This document shows, piece after piece, positions 17,989-27,618 of a stretch of DNA of 64,000 bases. Both the position numbers and the translations under genes were made by a program. Position 1 is the stretch's first letter. Each line of letters opens with the position of its first letter. Source of the stretch: Mycolicibacterium tusciae JS617 (GTDB lineage: Bacteria > Actinomycetota > Actinomycetes > Mycobacteriales > Mycobacteriaceae); assembly GCF_000243415.2 (NCBI RefSeq), contig NZ_KI912270.1, forward strand, positions 3,286,001 through 3,350,000, read 5' to 3'. The notes beneath the pieces are model-generated. The model saw nothing but the letters and a program-made list of their open reading frames with translations. It did no database searches and had not been told where the DNA came from.

Positions 17989-19116
17989 TCAGGCAGCTTT
18001 GAGACGGCGCAGGCCGATGACCTCGTCGTAGTGGCCGAGCAACTCGTCGCAGATCGCGGGCCATGTCCGGGTCAACACGCTGCGACGCGCTGCCACCGAA
18101 TACCGCTGCCGTTCGGCGATCAGATGGTCGACGGCCTCGGGCAGTTTGTCTTCGAACTCGTCGACCGACAACAGCAGGCCGGTGCGGTACGGGGTGACGA
18201 GATCGCGTGGCCCGCCGGCATTGGGCGCGATCGCAGGCAGACCCGAGGCCATCGCCTCCTGCACCGCCTGACAGAAGGTCTCATGTTCGCCGGGGTGAAC
18301 GAAGACATCCATGCTGGCGTACGCCGCCGCCAGCTCTCCTCCGTACAGTGCGCCGGTGAAAACCGCTGACGGCAAGAGAGTTTCGAGCTTCGCGCGGTCG
18401 ACGCCGTCACCGACGATGACCAGCTGAAGATCCTTGCGTGCCGACAGTGTCGCCAACCGCTCGACGTGCTTCTCGGGCGCTAGACGCCCGACAAAACCGA
18501 CGATCGGCTTATTCTGCGGCGACCACATGCGGCGCAGGTTCTCGTCGCGCGCCGAGGGTGCGAAACCGGTGATGTCGACCCCACGCGCCCACTTGTGCAC
18601 CCGCGGGATCCGGTGGGCCGTCAGGTTTTCCATCGCCGCGGTTGACGGGGCCAGCGTGCGGTCGGCCCTACTGTGCAGGTGCCGCGTCCATGCCCAGGCG
18701 GTCCTGGCGGCAAAACCGACGCCGTAGCTCTCGGCGAAACCTGCGACGTCGGTTTGGAATACCGCGACCGTCGGCACGCCGAGGTGGCGCGCCGCGTGCA
18801 GCCCGCCGTAGCCCAGCAGCGCCGGCGAAGCCAGATGCACGACGTCGGGGTCGAACCCGCGCAGCACGTTCATCATTCGGGGGCGTGGGATGCCAAGCGG
18901 GAGCGAATTGACCTTCGGGAACATCCGCGACGGCACCCGGTGAACACGGACGCCCTCATGGATCTTGGAGGCCGGCGGCTCACCCCGCGGGGTGTCCGGC
19001 GCGATGACAAGGGCCTCGTGACCCGTGCAGCGAAGATGCTCGATCACCCGAAGCACCGAGTTGGTGACGCCGTTGACATTCGGGAGGAAGGACTCTGCGA
19101 CCATTGCCACGCGCAC
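17989..19116 (-). CDS. mgtA: GDP-mannose-dependent alpha-mannosyltransferase MgtA
   Basis: A GT4-type glycosyltransferase of 375 residues. The M. tuberculosis counterpart, Rv0557, mannosylates a glucuronosyl diacylglycerol anchor of the cell envelope. [12 protein letters not shown] opens the N-terminal domain, [16 protein letters not shown] the C-terminal one, and [20 protein letters not shown] holds the EX7E motif of the nucleotide-sugar site. The start is GTG 19116. Its position between the menG and menD regions is as in M. tuberculosis. Confidence 0.9.
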   Translation of the reverse strand: MRVAMVAESFLPNVNGVTNSVLRVIEHLRCTGHEALVIAPDTPRGEPPASKIHEGVRVHRVPSRMFPKVNSLPLGIPRPRMMNVLRGFDPDVVHLASPALLGYGGLHAARHLGVPTVAVFQTDVAGFAESYGVGFAARTAWAWTRHLHSRADRTLAPSTAAMENLTAHRIPRVHKWARGVDITGFAPSARDENLRRMWSPQNKPIVGFVGRLAPEKHVERLATLSARKDLQLVIVGDGVDRAKLETLLPSAVFTGALYGGELAAAYASMDVFVHPGEHETFCQAVQEAMASGLPAIAPNAGGPRDLVTPYRTGLLLSVDEFEDKLPEAVDHLIAERQRYSVAARRSVLTRTWPAICDELLGHYDEVIGLRRLKAA

Positions 19117-19249
19117 GCCTCGAGAGTCCCATCGCCGGCTGTCGGCAAGGTTTCGTGCAGGGATATGTCATGCGAACAGCTCATGGGAATGAACGGATTC
19201 TCCAGATGGGCGTTTTCGAGTAAGGTGCGCACAGAGAAAGGCGGTTGAC

Positions 19250-19927
19250 ATGCGGATATTCCGGGTGGCATCGGTGCTGGCCATCGCCGTGGTACTTGCC
19301 GTCGCCGGCTGCACGACGCACGTATCAGGCACCGCGCAACGGGATCGGACTGAGCCCCCGCTCGTCGTGAGCGAAGACGGCTTCGGTATCGCCGCAGGTT
19401 TCGACGATGCACCGACCCGCATCGAGATCTTCACCGAGCCGCAGTGTTCGCATTGCGCGGATTTGCAGACCGATTTCGGCGACCAGTTCGCCTACTACAT
19501 CGGTGTCGGCGCGCTGCAGATCACCTACCGGCCGTTGACGTTCCTGGACAGTGGCTCCGGCGGGTACTCGGCGAATGTGAGCAACGCGTTGTTCCTTGCC
19601 GCCGAGGGCGATGCGACGGGAACGCAGTTCCAGCGCTTCGTTCAGGAGTTGTACGCCCACCAGCAACGGACCAAGGGCGGGCTCGGCCCCACCAACGACG
19701 AGATGGCAGAGATGGCGAAGTCCGCGGGCATGCCGGACACCGTCGCCGACCGCATCGCCGACGGTGGGTCAGCGATCGACACCGCGGAGATGGAAGACGC
19801 CAACTTCGGGTACCTGTACGACGTCGACACGATGAACACCGGCACGCCAACGGTTTACGACCCGGAGAACGATACGAAGATCGACATCTTCGACAACGAC
19901 TGGTTGAACAAGCTGATGCAGACCTGA
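19250..19927 (+). CDS. DsbA-like thioredoxin-fold lipoprotein
   Basis: 225 residues. The signal peptide ends in VAGC, so it is a probable lipoprotein. The thioredoxin-fold active site is EPQCSHCADL (CxxC at about residues 65-68), and TGTPTVYD carries the expected cis-Pro loop. It may oxidise or isomerise disulfides in secreted proteins. A Shine-Dalgarno AAAGG precedes the ATG. It is divergent from mgtA, with its own 133-base upstream region, and may be an addition to the cluster. Confidence 0.85.
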   Translation: MRIFRVASVLAIAVVLAVAGCTTHVSGTAQRDRTEPPLVVSEDGFGIAAGFDDAPTRIEIFTEPQCSHCADLQTDFGDQFAYYIGVGALQITYRPLTFLDSGSGGYSANVSNALFLAAEGDATGTQFQRFVQELYAHQQRTKGGLGPTNDEMAEMAKSAGMPDTVADRIADGGSAIDTAEMEDANFGYLYDVDTMNTGTPTVYDPENDTKIDIFDNDWLNKLMQT

Positions 19928-19941
19928 GGGTCTAAGACTCT

Positions 19942-20445
19942 TTACCCGGATAGGTGAGTTCGGGAGGGCCGGCGCTCCAAGAATGCGAGCCCGGCGAGCA
20001 GCATTACCGCGATCAGCCAGCCGACCACCGCGATCGAGCCCGCCGGGATGATCGCCAGCGACGCGTTGCGGTCCCGCACCCGCACCAAATCCGGGTTGTT
20101 CGCGTCGTATTCGACATAGATGCGCATGCCCGCTTCCAGTTCGGACGGGTACAGCACACCCAGTTCGGGGCGATAGGTCACGCGGTCGGGCGTGACGAAC
20201 TCGATCGTCGACCGTCGCGGTCCAGCGCTGAGCACCTCGGCGGCGGCCACGCCCATGTGCCGTTCGATCTGCCGGTCGTCCCGCCAGGCGCCCACCACCA
20301 TGAGTGCCGATTGCAGCGTCACCAGAGACGCCACGAGCACGATTCCGATCCGGATGCGCCGGAACGTGCGCCCGGATCGCGTCTCGTCGGGGTCACGCGT
20401 CAGCCGCGGAACCAGCTTGCGCCACAACGCGATCACCCGCTTCAC
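19942..20445 (-). CDS. Membrane protein, Rv0556-like (DUF3592-type)
   Basis: 167 residues with two membrane helices (about 33-52 and 130-152) enclosing an extracytoplasmic beta-rich domain, FVTPDRVTYRPELGVLYPSE then RIYVEYDANNPDLVRVR, as in DUF3592 proteins. It follows menD on the same strand, as Rv0556 follows menD in M. tuberculosis. The GTG start at 20445 lies inside the first copy of a 26-base tandem repeat that begins in the end of menD, so the repeat sets both spacing and start codon. Confidence 0.8.
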   Translation of the reverse strand: MKRVIALWRKLVPRLTRDPDETRSGRTFRRIRIGIVLVASLVTLQSALMVVGAWRDDRQIERHMGVAAAEVLSAGPRRSTIEFVTPDRVTYRPELGVLYPSELEAGMRIYVEYDANNPDLVRVRDRNASLAIIPAGSIAVVGWLIAVMLLAGLAFLERRPSRTHLSG

Positions 20446-20518
20446 AGTGCAATCTCGTTCGCTCGGCTCACAGTGCAGCCTTGATCGCTCGGCTCACAGT
20501 GCAGCCTTGATCGCCGCA
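20442..20518. repeat. Three tandem 26-base repeats at the menD 3' end
   Basis: Copies at 20442-20467, 20468-20493 and 20494-20518. On the plus strand the shared core is TCACAGTGCAGCCTTGATCG; the last two copies are identical for about 21 bases and the first differs at a few positions. The third copy encodes the last residues and stop of menD, the second is untranslated, and the first supplies the GTG of the downstream gene. Confidence 0.85.
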
Positions 20519-22167
20519 TGCAGCGCTCGCAACGACGACCGGTCGGCCTTCACCTCCAGCACCCGCATCCCGTCGAACGGCTCATTCAGCGCATCCACCA
20601 GCCCGTCGACTTCGATCTGACGGCTCTCGACGTGGTACGCGCGGCACAAGGCGCCGACGTCCACATCGTGGGGCGTACCGAAGATCCGCGACGATACGTC
20701 GGAGAACCGTGGATCGCCCTGCTCGAGCAGTTCGAAAATGCCGCCGCCGTTGTCGTTGGACACGACGATGGTCAGGTTGCGCGGCATCGGCTCTGTCGGA
20801 CCGATCAGCAGCCCGGAACTGTCGTGCACGAACGTCAGGTCCCCGATGAGCGCGATGGTGCGGCCCGGGTTGCTCCCACCGGCCTCCCGTTCGTGGGCAA
20901 GCGCCGCGCCGATCGTCGTCGATACCGTGCCGTCGATGCCCGCGACGCCCCGGTTGGACCGCACCTTGATGCCCTGGGTGTTCAGGCCGACCAACGCCGC
21001 ATCCCGGACCGGGTTGGATGCCCCGAGCACCAACTGATCGCCCGGCCGGATTGCGTCGGCCACCGCGGCCGCGACATGCAGTCCAGTCTTGAGCGGATGC
21101 GCCTCGAGTTGCGCGCGCACCGCGTCGACCGCGTGCCGATTGACCTCGGCGCAACGCTCCAACCAGGCAGGATCGGGATCGCCCGTGGTTACCGCCCGGG
21201 TGCCTGTGGCCGCCGAGTTCCCCGAGACGTCGGGCCAGCGCGGGCCGGTCGTCAGCGCGTACACCGGGACCGCCGGATCGGCCAGCAGCGTCGACACCGG
21301 CCGGTGCAGCGTCGGGCGGCCGAGCATGATCACCTGCTGCGGGCGGACCAGTCGCAGGGCGAACGGATGCAGTGGGTTGGCGGCGGGCGGTGCGGTGGGC
21401 TCCGCGACGGTCGGCAATGCGGCCAGATTGGGGTGCACACCGGCGCCGTGCCCGGCGATGACGACGGTGTCGGGTGTCAGGTCGATATCGAGCGGCTGGT
21501 CGAAGGTGACGGCAGGCGTGTATGTCCACGGCTTGCCGCCGGGGCGTCCCTGGGGGCAATAGTCGATGCCGGCGTCCAAGTTGTCCCGGGCATCGGGCAC
21601 CAAAGGCTCACGCAACGGGATGTCGAACTGCACCGGCCCGGCGTTGGCCGAGCGGGTTCCGGTGGCGGCCACCAACACTCGGCATGTTGCCGAGCGCCAC
21701 TGCGCATTGAGCGAAGACAAATCGCCAGGCCCGTCTCCCCCCATTTCCGGGGCGAGGCCGAGGCTGATGGTCTCGCGCATCTGGGTGCCGAAGTAGCCCA
21801 GCTGCTCGAACGTCTGATTCGCGCCGGTGCCGAGCAACTCGTACGGGCGGTTGGCGCTGAGCACGATGAGCGGCACCCGCGCGTAGTTGGCCTCCACCAC
21901 GGCGGGCCCGAGGTTGGCCACCGCGGTGCCCGACGTCATCGCCACGCACACCGGCGCCCGCTCGGCGACCGCGAGGCCGATCGCCAGGAAGCCGGCAGTG
22001 CGTTCGTCGATGCGCACGTGCAGCCGAAGCCGACCCGCACGGTCGGCGTCCTGCAAGGCGAATGCCAGCGGCGCGTTTCGCGATCCCGGGCACAGCACGA
22101 CGTCACGGACGCCGCCACGGACCAGTTCGTCGACAACCACGCGGGTCTGCGCAGTCGAGGGGTTCAC
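20494..22167 (-). CDS. menD: SEPHCHC synthase MenD
   Basis: Thiamine-diphosphate-dependent enzyme joining isochorismate and 2-oxoglutarate, the first committed step of menaquinone synthesis. 557 residues. The ThDP motif is [11 protein letters not shown] at about 442 through SNDNGGGIF at about 470; [14 protein letters not shown] lies near the N-terminus and [12 protein letters not shown] holds the catalytic Glu. Two GTG codons stand in a row at the start. 22167 gives NPSTAQTRV as in M. tuberculosis, while 22170 overlaps the stop of bpoC by one base. Its last codons lie in the 26-base tandem repeat. Confidence 0.95.
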   Translation of the reverse strand: MNPSTAQTRVVVDELVRGGVRDVVLCPGSRNAPLAFALQDADRAGRLRLHVRIDERTAGFLAIGLAVAERAPVCVAMTSGTAVANLGPAVVEANYARVPLIVLSANRPYELLGTGANQTFEQLGYFGTQMRETISLGLAPEMGGDGPGDLSSLNAQWRSATCRVLVAATGTRSANAGPVQFDIPLREPLVPDARDNLDAGIDYCPQGRPGGKPWTYTPAVTFDQPLDIDLTPDTVVIAGHGAGVHPNLAALPTVAEPTAPPAANPLHPFALRLVRPQQVIMLGRPTLHRPVSTLLADPAVPVYALTTGPRWPDVSGNSAATGTRAVTTGDPDPAWLERCAEVNRHAVDAVRAQLEAHPLKTGLHVAAAVADAIRPGDQLVLGASNPVRDAALVGLNTQGIKVRSNRGVAGIDGTVSTTIGAALAHEREAGGSNPGRTIALIGDLTFVHDSSGLLIGPTEPMPRNLTIVVSNDNGGGIFELLEQGDPRFSDVSSRIFGTPHDVDVGALCRAYHVESRQIEVDGLVDALNEPFDGMRVLEVKADRSSLRALHAAIKAAL

Positions 22168-22169
22168 CA

Positions 22170-22952
22170 CTACAGACTATCGGCGAAGAATTTCAGCACC
22201 GCGGTGTTGACTTCCTGCGGCTTTTCAATGAATCCGAGGTGGCCGGTGTCGGCAATCTCCAGGTAGTAGCCGGTGCGGATGGCATTGGCGACCTCGCGGC
22301 CCAGATGCGGCGGCAGCACGATGTCGTCGGCGAACCCGATGACGAGCGTTGGCGTCGTAATACTTTTGTAAGCAGGTAGGCGATCGGCCGTCGGTCCGGC
22401 GTCGATCTGGCAGCGCTGCCCGGGTGACGGTTTGGTGGGCCACATCGTGAACATTTCGGCCCAGTCGCCCACGAAATTGTCGTTGTTCAGCGACTTGGGT
22501 GAAAAGCTCTCCATCAGACGGATTTTCGCGTCATAGGAGGCGGGCAGCTCGATACCGGCGTCGTAGAGTTCGCGTTCGGCGTCGCGGAAGAAGGCGCGGG
22601 CGCGATCCTGCCTGCCACGGGTGGCCATCAGCACCGACGCACGAACCAACTCCGGCCGCGCCAGCATCAGCTCCTGGGCGATGTAAGCGCCCATCGATAC
22701 CCCGACAATGCGCGCGGGCCCGACGTCGAGCTTCTCGATCAATTCGGCGGTGTCCGCGACCATTTCCGCGGTCCCGAAGCCGTCGGCATTCTCGGTGGCG
22801 CCGATCCCGCGGTTGTCGAAGGTGATGCAGCGGTATCCGGCGCGTTGAAACTCCGGCACCTGATGCAGGTGCCAGGTACGCCCAGCCCCGCCCCTACCCG
22901 CGATGAACAGCACCGGATCGCCTTTGCCGCGGTCGTCGTACTCCAATTCCAC
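22170..22952 (-). CDS. bpoC: Alpha/beta hydrolase BpoC, likely SHCHC synthase (MenH role)
   Basis: 260 residues with the catalytic Ser in GVSMGA at about 86, Asp at about 209-210 (GFADD) and His at about 238 (DTGHLG). The counterpart Rv0554 is annotated as a peroxidase but sits between menD and menC, where menH is expected, so it may remove pyruvate from SEPHCHC. Its stop overlaps the menD start. A TAGCGT box seven bases before the GTG at 22952 suggests a leaderless transcript covering bpoC, menD and the Rv0556-like gene. Confidence 0.87.
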   Translation of the reverse strand: MELEYDDRGKGDPVLFIAGRGGAGRTWHLHQVPEFQRAGYRCITFDNRGIGATENADGFGTAEMVADTAELIEKLDVGPARIVGVSMGAYIAQELMLARPELVRASVLMATRGRQDRARAFFRDAERELYDAGIELPASYDAKIRLMESFSPKSLNNDNFVGDWAEMFTMWPTKPSPGQRCQIDAGPTADRLPAYKSITTPTLVIGFADDIVLPPHLGREVANAIRTGYYLEIADTGHLGFIEKPQEVNTAVLKFFADSL

Positions 22953-22959
22953 GCCGAAG

Positions 22960-22965
22960 ACGCTA
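22960..22965 (-). promoter_or_regulatory. -10 box TAGCGT of the bpoC-menD operon
   Basis: TAGCGT, seven bases, then GTG 22952 on the minus strand. Same hexamer and spacing as at menG, and no Shine-Dalgarno sequence. Confidence 0.5.
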
Positions 22966-23020
22966 CTGCACCCGGTCTGTCGACCTCAGACCCAGGAACA
23001 GAGTTCAATCAATTTGCACA

Positions 23021-23037
23021 TCGTGCGCTACGCACGA
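23021..23037. promoter_or_regulatory. Candidate operator TCGTGCG-CTA-CGCACGA
   Basis: A perfect 7-base inverted repeat with a 3-base centre, 73 bases upstream of the FAD monooxygenase start. The MarR-type gene just downstream (24338-24823) is the obvious candidate to bind it. Inference from position and symmetry. Confidence 0.5.
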
Positions 23038-23110
23038 AAGAGGGCTATCGTGGGTAACGGCCGATCGCACCGGGCTTCCAGCAAGGGCCCCGCACAGAGA
23101 GGCACAAATC

Positions 23111-24286
23111 ATGCGAATCGCCATCAACGGCGCCGGCATCGCGGGGCCAGCGTTCGCGCACTGGATGCACCGCACCGGCCACGACGTCACATTGATCGAG
23201 CAGGCGGCCAAATTCCGCACCGGCGGCTACCTCATCGACTTCTGGGGGCTGGGCTACTCCATCGCGCAGAAGATGGGAATAGAAAAGGAGGTCCTGGCTG
23301 CGGGCTACCGGATCAAGGAACTCCGGTCAGTCCGCGCGGACGGAAGCACATCGGCCCGCCTGAACGTGGACCCGATTCGACGTATGACGGAGGGTCGGTA
23401 CACCAGCGTGGCCCGCGGCGATCTGGCGGCCGCGATCTACCGCACCGTCGAAGACGACATCGAGACAATCTATTCCGACACCATCACCGCCATCGACGAC
23501 CGAGCGGACTGCGTCTCGGTCGAGTTCGAGCACAGCGCACCTCGGGACTTCGATCTCGTCATCGGAGCCGACGGCCTGCATTCCACGGTTCGCCGGCTGG
23601 CCTTCGGGGCGGAGTCGGCGAGTGAGCGTTACCTCGGCTGCCACGTGGCGGCATGCGTGATCGACGGATATCGGCCACGCGACGAGCTCGTGTACCTGAC
23701 CCACAACCTGCCCGGCAGACAGGTCGGGCGGGCTTCCCTCGGTGATGACCGCACGATGATCCTTTTCATCTTCCGGGCTCCCACACCGCGCAATCCCCCT
23801 GATCTTGAGTCATGTAAAGACTTGTTACGAAACGAATTTGCCGGCGGAGGATGGGAGTGCGCTGAAATTCTCGAGGCCCTGGACCAGGCGGAGGACCTGT
23901 ACTTCGACGTCGTCAGCCAGATACGGCTCGACCGCTGGACATCGGGCCGCGTCGCACTCATCGGCGACGCTGCCGCGTGTGTGTCTCTACTCGCCGGCGA
24001 GGGAACGGGTCTGGCCATGGTCGAGGCATATGTGCTGGCAGGAGAGCTCGCCCGGGCCGGCGGCGATCTTCCGCAGGCGTTCGCCGCCTACGAGGACCGG
24101 CTCAGACAATTCATCACGCAAAAGCAGGACAGCGCAATCAAATTCATCCCGTTCTTCGTTGCTCGCAGCCGCCCGGGCATCTGGTTTCGCAATCTCGGCA
24201 TGCGGGCGATGAATCTGCCGATCGGCAATCTGGTGTTGACTCGCGCTCTCCGCGATGACCTCGACCTACCCGATTATGATCTGTGA
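23111..24286 (+). CDS. FAD-dependent monooxygenase (aromatic hydroxylase / TetX class)
   Basis: 391 residues of the p-hydroxybenzoate-hydroxylase fold. The FAD motif GAGIAG is at about 8-13, the middle motif IGADGLHSTVRR (DG motif) follows, and GDAAACVSLLAGEGTGLAM is the second FAD contact. Such enzymes hydroxylate aromatic compounds or inactivate antibiotics using NAD(P)H and oxygen. A Shine-Dalgarno GAGAGG stands before the ATG. It forms a unit with the MarR gene 51 bases downstream, with a palindrome at 23021-23037 as a possible operator. Not present in the M. tuberculosis cluster. Confidence 0.87.
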   Translation: MRIAINGAGIAGPAFAHWMHRTGHDVTLIEQAAKFRTGGYLIDFWGLGYSIAQKMGIEKEVLAAGYRIKELRSVRADGSTSARLNVDPIRRMTEGRYTSVARGDLAAAIYRTVEDDIETIYSDTITAIDDRADCVSVEFEHSAPRDFDLVIGADGLHSTVRRLAFGAESASERYLGCHVAACVIDGYRPRDELVYLTHNLPGRQVGRASLGDDRTMILFIFRAPTPRNPPDLESCKDLLRNEFAGGGWECAEILEALDQAEDLYFDVVSQIRLDRWTSGRVALIGDAAACVSLLAGEGTGLAMVEAYVLAGELARAGGDLPQAFAAYEDRLRQFITQKQDSAIKFIPFFVARSRPGIWFRNLGMRAMNLPIGNLVLTRALRDDLDLPDYDL

Positions 24287-24337
24287 CAACAGTTTCGAGG
24301 CCCCAGGGTTTCCCTCCGCCGGGAGAAAGGTGGGTCC

Positions 24338-24823
24338 ATGCCCTCGACGAAGAACGTAGGAACGCCGGGCGATTCAGAGGACTTCCTCGTGCACCTCGAG
24401 CACGCCACCCGCGGACTGCTGGCGCTGAATGTCTCTGTGCTCGAGCGCATGGAGAAGCGGATTGGCCTAGCGCCCCTACGAGCCCTACAGTCGCTGGAAC
24501 GGCTCGGCCCAAGCCTGGTAACCGAGTTGGGTGTCGATCTGGACCTGTTGCCGTCCACGGCCAGCCGACTCAGTGACCGGCTGGCCAGCTCCGGCTACAT
24601 CACCCGCAGTATCTCTCCGACAAATCGGCGCGCCACGCTGCTCGAGTTGACCCCCGCCGGCCGAGCGGTGCTGGAGGAGCTGTTCACCCTGCGCCTTGAG
24701 GCCTTCGGTGAGATCACGCGTCACATGAGCGCATCCGACTGTGCCGCGCTGATCCAAGGCACGCAGGCATTTACCGCTGTGCATCGCGAGCTATCCGGCA
24801 GACCGCACGTCCGCCAGCCGTGA
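24338..24823 (+). CDS. MarR-family transcriptional regulator
   Basis: 161 residues. The winged-helix core LGVDLDLLPSTASRLSDRL followed by SPTNRRATLLELTPAG (the wing) is typical of MarR proteins, which usually repress a neighbouring gene and release DNA on binding a phenolic or drug-like ligand. AAAGG stands before the ATG. It is placed to control the FAD monooxygenase. Its 3' end overlaps the convergent DJ-1/PfpI gene by 33 bases. Confidence 0.88.
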   Translation: MPSTKNVGTPGDSEDFLVHLEHATRGLLALNVSVLERMEKRIGLAPLRALQSLERLGPSLVTELGVDLDLLPSTASRLSDRLASSGYITRSISPTNRRATLLELTPAGRAVLEELFTLRLEAFGEITRHMSASDCAALIQGTQAFTAVHRELSGRPHVRQP

Positions 24824-25543
24824 GCGGGTCTTCTTCGATCGCACGCGGCCGATCGCCGCGTTCCACAGCAGCGCCACCGTCGGGGTCAGCTGGTGCCCCT
24901 TGATGGTCTCGACGCTCAGCGCGGCGGTGGCCGCGGCCTTCGTCGCCGCGGAGGCCTTGGACACGTGGCCGGAGTCATACGGCGGCTGCGGGTCGTACTC
25001 GATCACCAGCTGCACCGCCTTGGCTTTGGCGTCCCCGCAGATCTGGCCGAACAACCAGAGCCCGAGATCGATACCGGCCGAGACTCCGGCTGCGGTGACG
25101 ATCTTGCCGTCGCGCACGATCCGCTCATCGCCGACAGCCTCGACGCCGAACGGCTTGAGCATCGGCACCACCATCCAGTGCGATGTGGCGCGACGACCGT
25201 CCAGCACGCCCGCCGCGGCGAGGATCATCGAACCTGAGCACACCGACGTCGTCCAGGTGGACGTCTCATGGGCCTTACGCACCCAGTCGAGGACCTTTTC
25301 GTCGCGGGCATGCTCGAAGGTCCCCGCGCCGCCGGGCACCAAAATGATGTCGGGACTTGGAGTCTCGTCGAAGGAATGCGTGGCGCCGACAAGCAGCACA
25401 GCGGAGTCGGCGGCGATGGGGCCGGGCTCGTGCCAGACGAACCGCACCTCGGCGTCGGGAAGATTACGCAACACCTCGTAGGGGCCGATGAAGTCCAGCG
25501 CGGTGAACCCGGGGTACACCATGATTGCGATCTGCTGGGACAT
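24791..25543 (-). CDS. DJ-1/PfpI-family protein (isonitrile hydratase-like)
   Basis: 250 residues. The nucleophile elbow reads TSVCSGSMIL with the reactive Cys, and an early acid lies in GFTALDFIGPYEVL, as in InhA-type isonitrile hydratases and ThiJ proteins. The ~60 C-terminal residues are an Ala/Lys-rich tail beyond the usual domain (SKASAATKAAATAAL). It lies 19 bases after the GlxA-type regulator on the same strand, so that regulator may control it. Confidence 0.83.
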   Translation of the reverse strand: MSQQIAIMVYPGFTALDFIGPYEVLRNLPDAEVRFVWHEPGPIAADSAVLLVGATHSFDETPSPDIILVPGGAGTFEHARDEKVLDWVRKAHETSTWTTSVCSGSMILAAAGVLDGRRATSHWMVVPMLKPFGVEAVGDERIVRDGKIVTAAGVSAGIDLGLWLFGQICGDAKAKAVQLVIEYDPQPPYDSGHVSKASAATKAAATAALSVETIKGHQLTPTVALLWNAAIGRVRSKKTRSRLADVRSAG

Positions 25544-25562
25544 TTTGAGCCATCTCCTTTGG

Positions 25563-26528
25563 TTAGGCGAACGTCTTGCGGTACTGGTCGGGCGAGATGC
25601 CCAGTCGTCGAACGAAGTTGCGGCGCAGCGTCTCGGCGCTACCGAATCCGCAGCGCGTCGCGATGACCGTCACGGTGTCGTCGGTCTCCTCGAGCTGGCG
25701 ACGGGCGGCCTCGGTGCGGATCCGCTCGACGTAGGCCCCCGGCGCCTCCCCCACCTCGTCGGTGAACACCCGTGTGAAGTGCCGCGGGCTCATCGAAGCG
25801 CGACGGGCCAGGTCGGGAATGCTATGCGCACCACCGGGTTCGGAGTCGATGGCGTTCTGGACGTCGCGGATCGGCGCCCGCTTGGCGCGCGGCATCCACA
25901 CCGGGGCGGCGAACTGCGTCTGTCCACCCGGTCGCCGCAAGTACATCACCATCCAGCGCGCCACCATCTGCGCGACATCGGTGCCGAAGTCGTCCTCGAC
26001 GAGAGACAGGGCCAGGTCGATGCCCGCCGTGACGCCCGCCGCCGTCCAGACCTGCTTGGAACTGCGCACGAAGATCGGTTCCGGGTCGACGGTCACCGCG
26101 GGGAATTCGCGTGCCAGCTGCGCGGCGAACGCCCAGTGCGTGGTCGCGACGCAGCCGTCGATCAGACCCGCCTGTGCGGCGAGGAAGGCGCCGCTGCACA
26201 CGCTGACGACGCGACGCGTGTGCTCGGCAGCGATCTGGATCCATCCGACGGTCTCTGGATCTCGCCGCGCATCGTCGACCCCCATGCCGCCGGGCAGGAC
26301 GAGGGTGTCGAGGGGTTGCCGCGGATCCGGGAACGGCTGGGCGACCAGTGCGAGTCCGGTCAGGGTGGCGGCGGGTTCGCCGGTCCGGGTGACGATGCTG
26401 ACGGTGTAGCCCTCGTCCGTACGGCCCTGACTGGCCAGGCACATGGTGGCGCCGGTGAACACGTCGAACGGGCCGACCAGGTCAAGAGCCTGCACGCCCG
26501 GAAATCCGAGGATCACCACCGATCGCAC
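25563..26528 (-). CDS. GlxA-type AraC-family regulator with DJ-1/PfpI domain
   Basis: About 321 residues from GTG 26528. The N-terminal amidotransferase-like domain has FPGVQALDLVGPFDVF and VCSGAFLAAQAG; the C-terminal AraC domain has LARRASMSPRHFTRVF and a second helix-turn-helix CGFGSAETLRRNF. GlxA regulators often sense amines or nitrogen compounds. The frame is open to 26627, but that part would overlap the 3' end of menC, and the protein homology begins at SVVILGFPG. It probably drives the DJ-1 gene downstream. Confidence 0.85.
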   Translation of the reverse strand: MRSVVILGFPGVQALDLVGPFDVFTGATMCLASQGRTDEGYTVSIVTRTGEPAATLTGLALVAQPFPDPRQPLDTLVLPGGMGVDDARRDPETVGWIQIAAEHTRRVVSVCSGAFLAAQAGLIDGCVATTHWAFAAQLAREFPAVTVDPEPIFVRSSKQVWTAAGVTAGIDLALSLVEDDFGTDVAQMVARWMVMYLRRPGGQTQFAAPVWMPRAKRAPIRDVQNAIDSEPGGAHSIPDLARRASMSPRHFTRVFTDEVGEAPGAYVERIRTEAARRQLEETDDTVTVIATRCGFGSAETLRRNFVRRLGISPDQYRKTFA

Positions 26529-26581
26529 ATCCTCAGTGTTGGCGACCGCTCGCGTGGCGTCTAGGCCATGACCCCCACAAA

Positions 26582-27550
26582 TTAGGACATCAGCGGTAAA
26601 CAGGCCTTGATGCGGTCGATCCACCACTGACGGCGGCCAGCCGATGCGGCCAGCGCGGCCAACCGTGCCGGATCCGGCGACACCGGTGCGACCGGCAGGA
26701 ATCCGTCGACGGGCACGGCGGGCTCGGCGATGTCGTCGACGAAAAGCCCGCCCGTGCCGAGGCCACAGGCATAGCGCAGGTCCGGCAGCGCAGCGGCCGC
26801 CAGCAGTCCACGGCCGATGCCCACTGCCGAGTCGAGTGCGCTGGAGACCACGATCGGGATGTCGATCCGATCGGCGATCTCGAGCATCGGAGCGACGCCA
26901 CCCAGGGGCGCGACCTTCAGCACCGCGACATCGGCGGCCTTGGAACGCACGACGTGCAGCGGATCGTCGGCCTTGCGGATGCTCTCGTCGGCGGCGATCA
27001 GCACGTCGATGCGGCGCCGCAGCGCGGCCAGCTCGGGAACCGTCGCACAGGGCTGCTCGATGTACTCGAGTGATCCGTCAGCGCTCAGCGCGGCGGCCGC
27101 CACGACGGCCTCGTCGACGGTCCAGCCGCCATTGGCGTCCACGCGCACCGCCGGCACCAGCGCACGAACGGCGTTGACGCGCGCCACGTCGGCGGCAAGG
27201 GACTGGCCGGGCTCGGCCACTTTGACCTTCGCGGTGCGGGCGCCGGGGAATCGGGCCAGCACCTCGGGCACCTGGTCCGCCGCGACGGCAGGCACGGTCG
27301 CGTTGATGGGGATGCGGTCGCGCCGGACGTCGGGTGCAGCCTGGTACGCCGCCTCGACAGCCGACGCCAGCCAATGCACCGCCTCGGGTGGCTCGTATTC
27401 GAGAAATGCCCCAAACTCACCCCAGCCCGCAGGCCCCTCGATGAGGGCAACCTCCCGAACGGTGATGCCGCGGAACCGAACTCGCATCGGCAGCGAGACG
27501 ACATGCAATCCGTCGAGCAGGTCGTCCAGCGGCGGCGTCACGTCGCTCAT
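26582..27550 (-). CDS. menC: o-Succinylbenzoate synthase MenC
   Basis: Enolase-superfamily enzyme that dehydrates SHCHC to o-succinylbenzoate. 322 residues. The catalytic Lys pair is K108/K110 (TAKVKV), metal ligands are D138 (VDANGG), E165 (IEQP) and D188 (AADES), and the second Lys is K212 (LKVAPLGG). All expected residues are present. In M. tuberculosis menC lies beside bpoC; here a 3.4-kb block separates them. Divergent from tspO across 68 bases. Confidence 0.94.
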   Translation of the reverse strand: MSDVTPPLDDLLDGLHVVSLPMRVRFRGITVREVALIEGPAGWGEFGAFLEYEPPEAVHWLASAVEAAYQAAPDVRRDRIPINATVPAVAADQVPEVLARFPGARTAKVKVAEPGQSLAADVARVNAVRALVPAVRVDANGGWTVDEAVVAAAALSADGSLEYIEQPCATVPELAALRRRIDVLIAADESIRKADDPLHVVRSKAADVAVLKVAPLGGVAPMLEIADRIDIPIVVSSALDSAVGIGRGLLAAAALPDLRYACGLGTGGLFVDDIAEPAVPVDGFLPVAPVSPDPARLAALAASAGRRQWWIDRIKACLPLMS

Positions 27551-27587
27551 GGTGCCACGTTTAGCCGTATGCCGAGGTGGGTAATGT

Positions 27588-27600
27588 TTAAGTTACTTAA
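27588..27600. promoter_or_regulatory. Candidate operator TTAAGT-T-ACTTAA in the menC/tspO gap
   Basis: A 6-base inverted repeat around one base, 18 bases before the tspO start and 37 bases before menC. Its core TAAGT-T-ACTTA closely resembles TAAGT-TA-ACTTA at 42670-42681 upstream of the mce operon. AT-rich against a GC-rich background. Confidence 0.45.
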
Positions 27601-27618
27601 CTAATTGAGGAGATTCCG

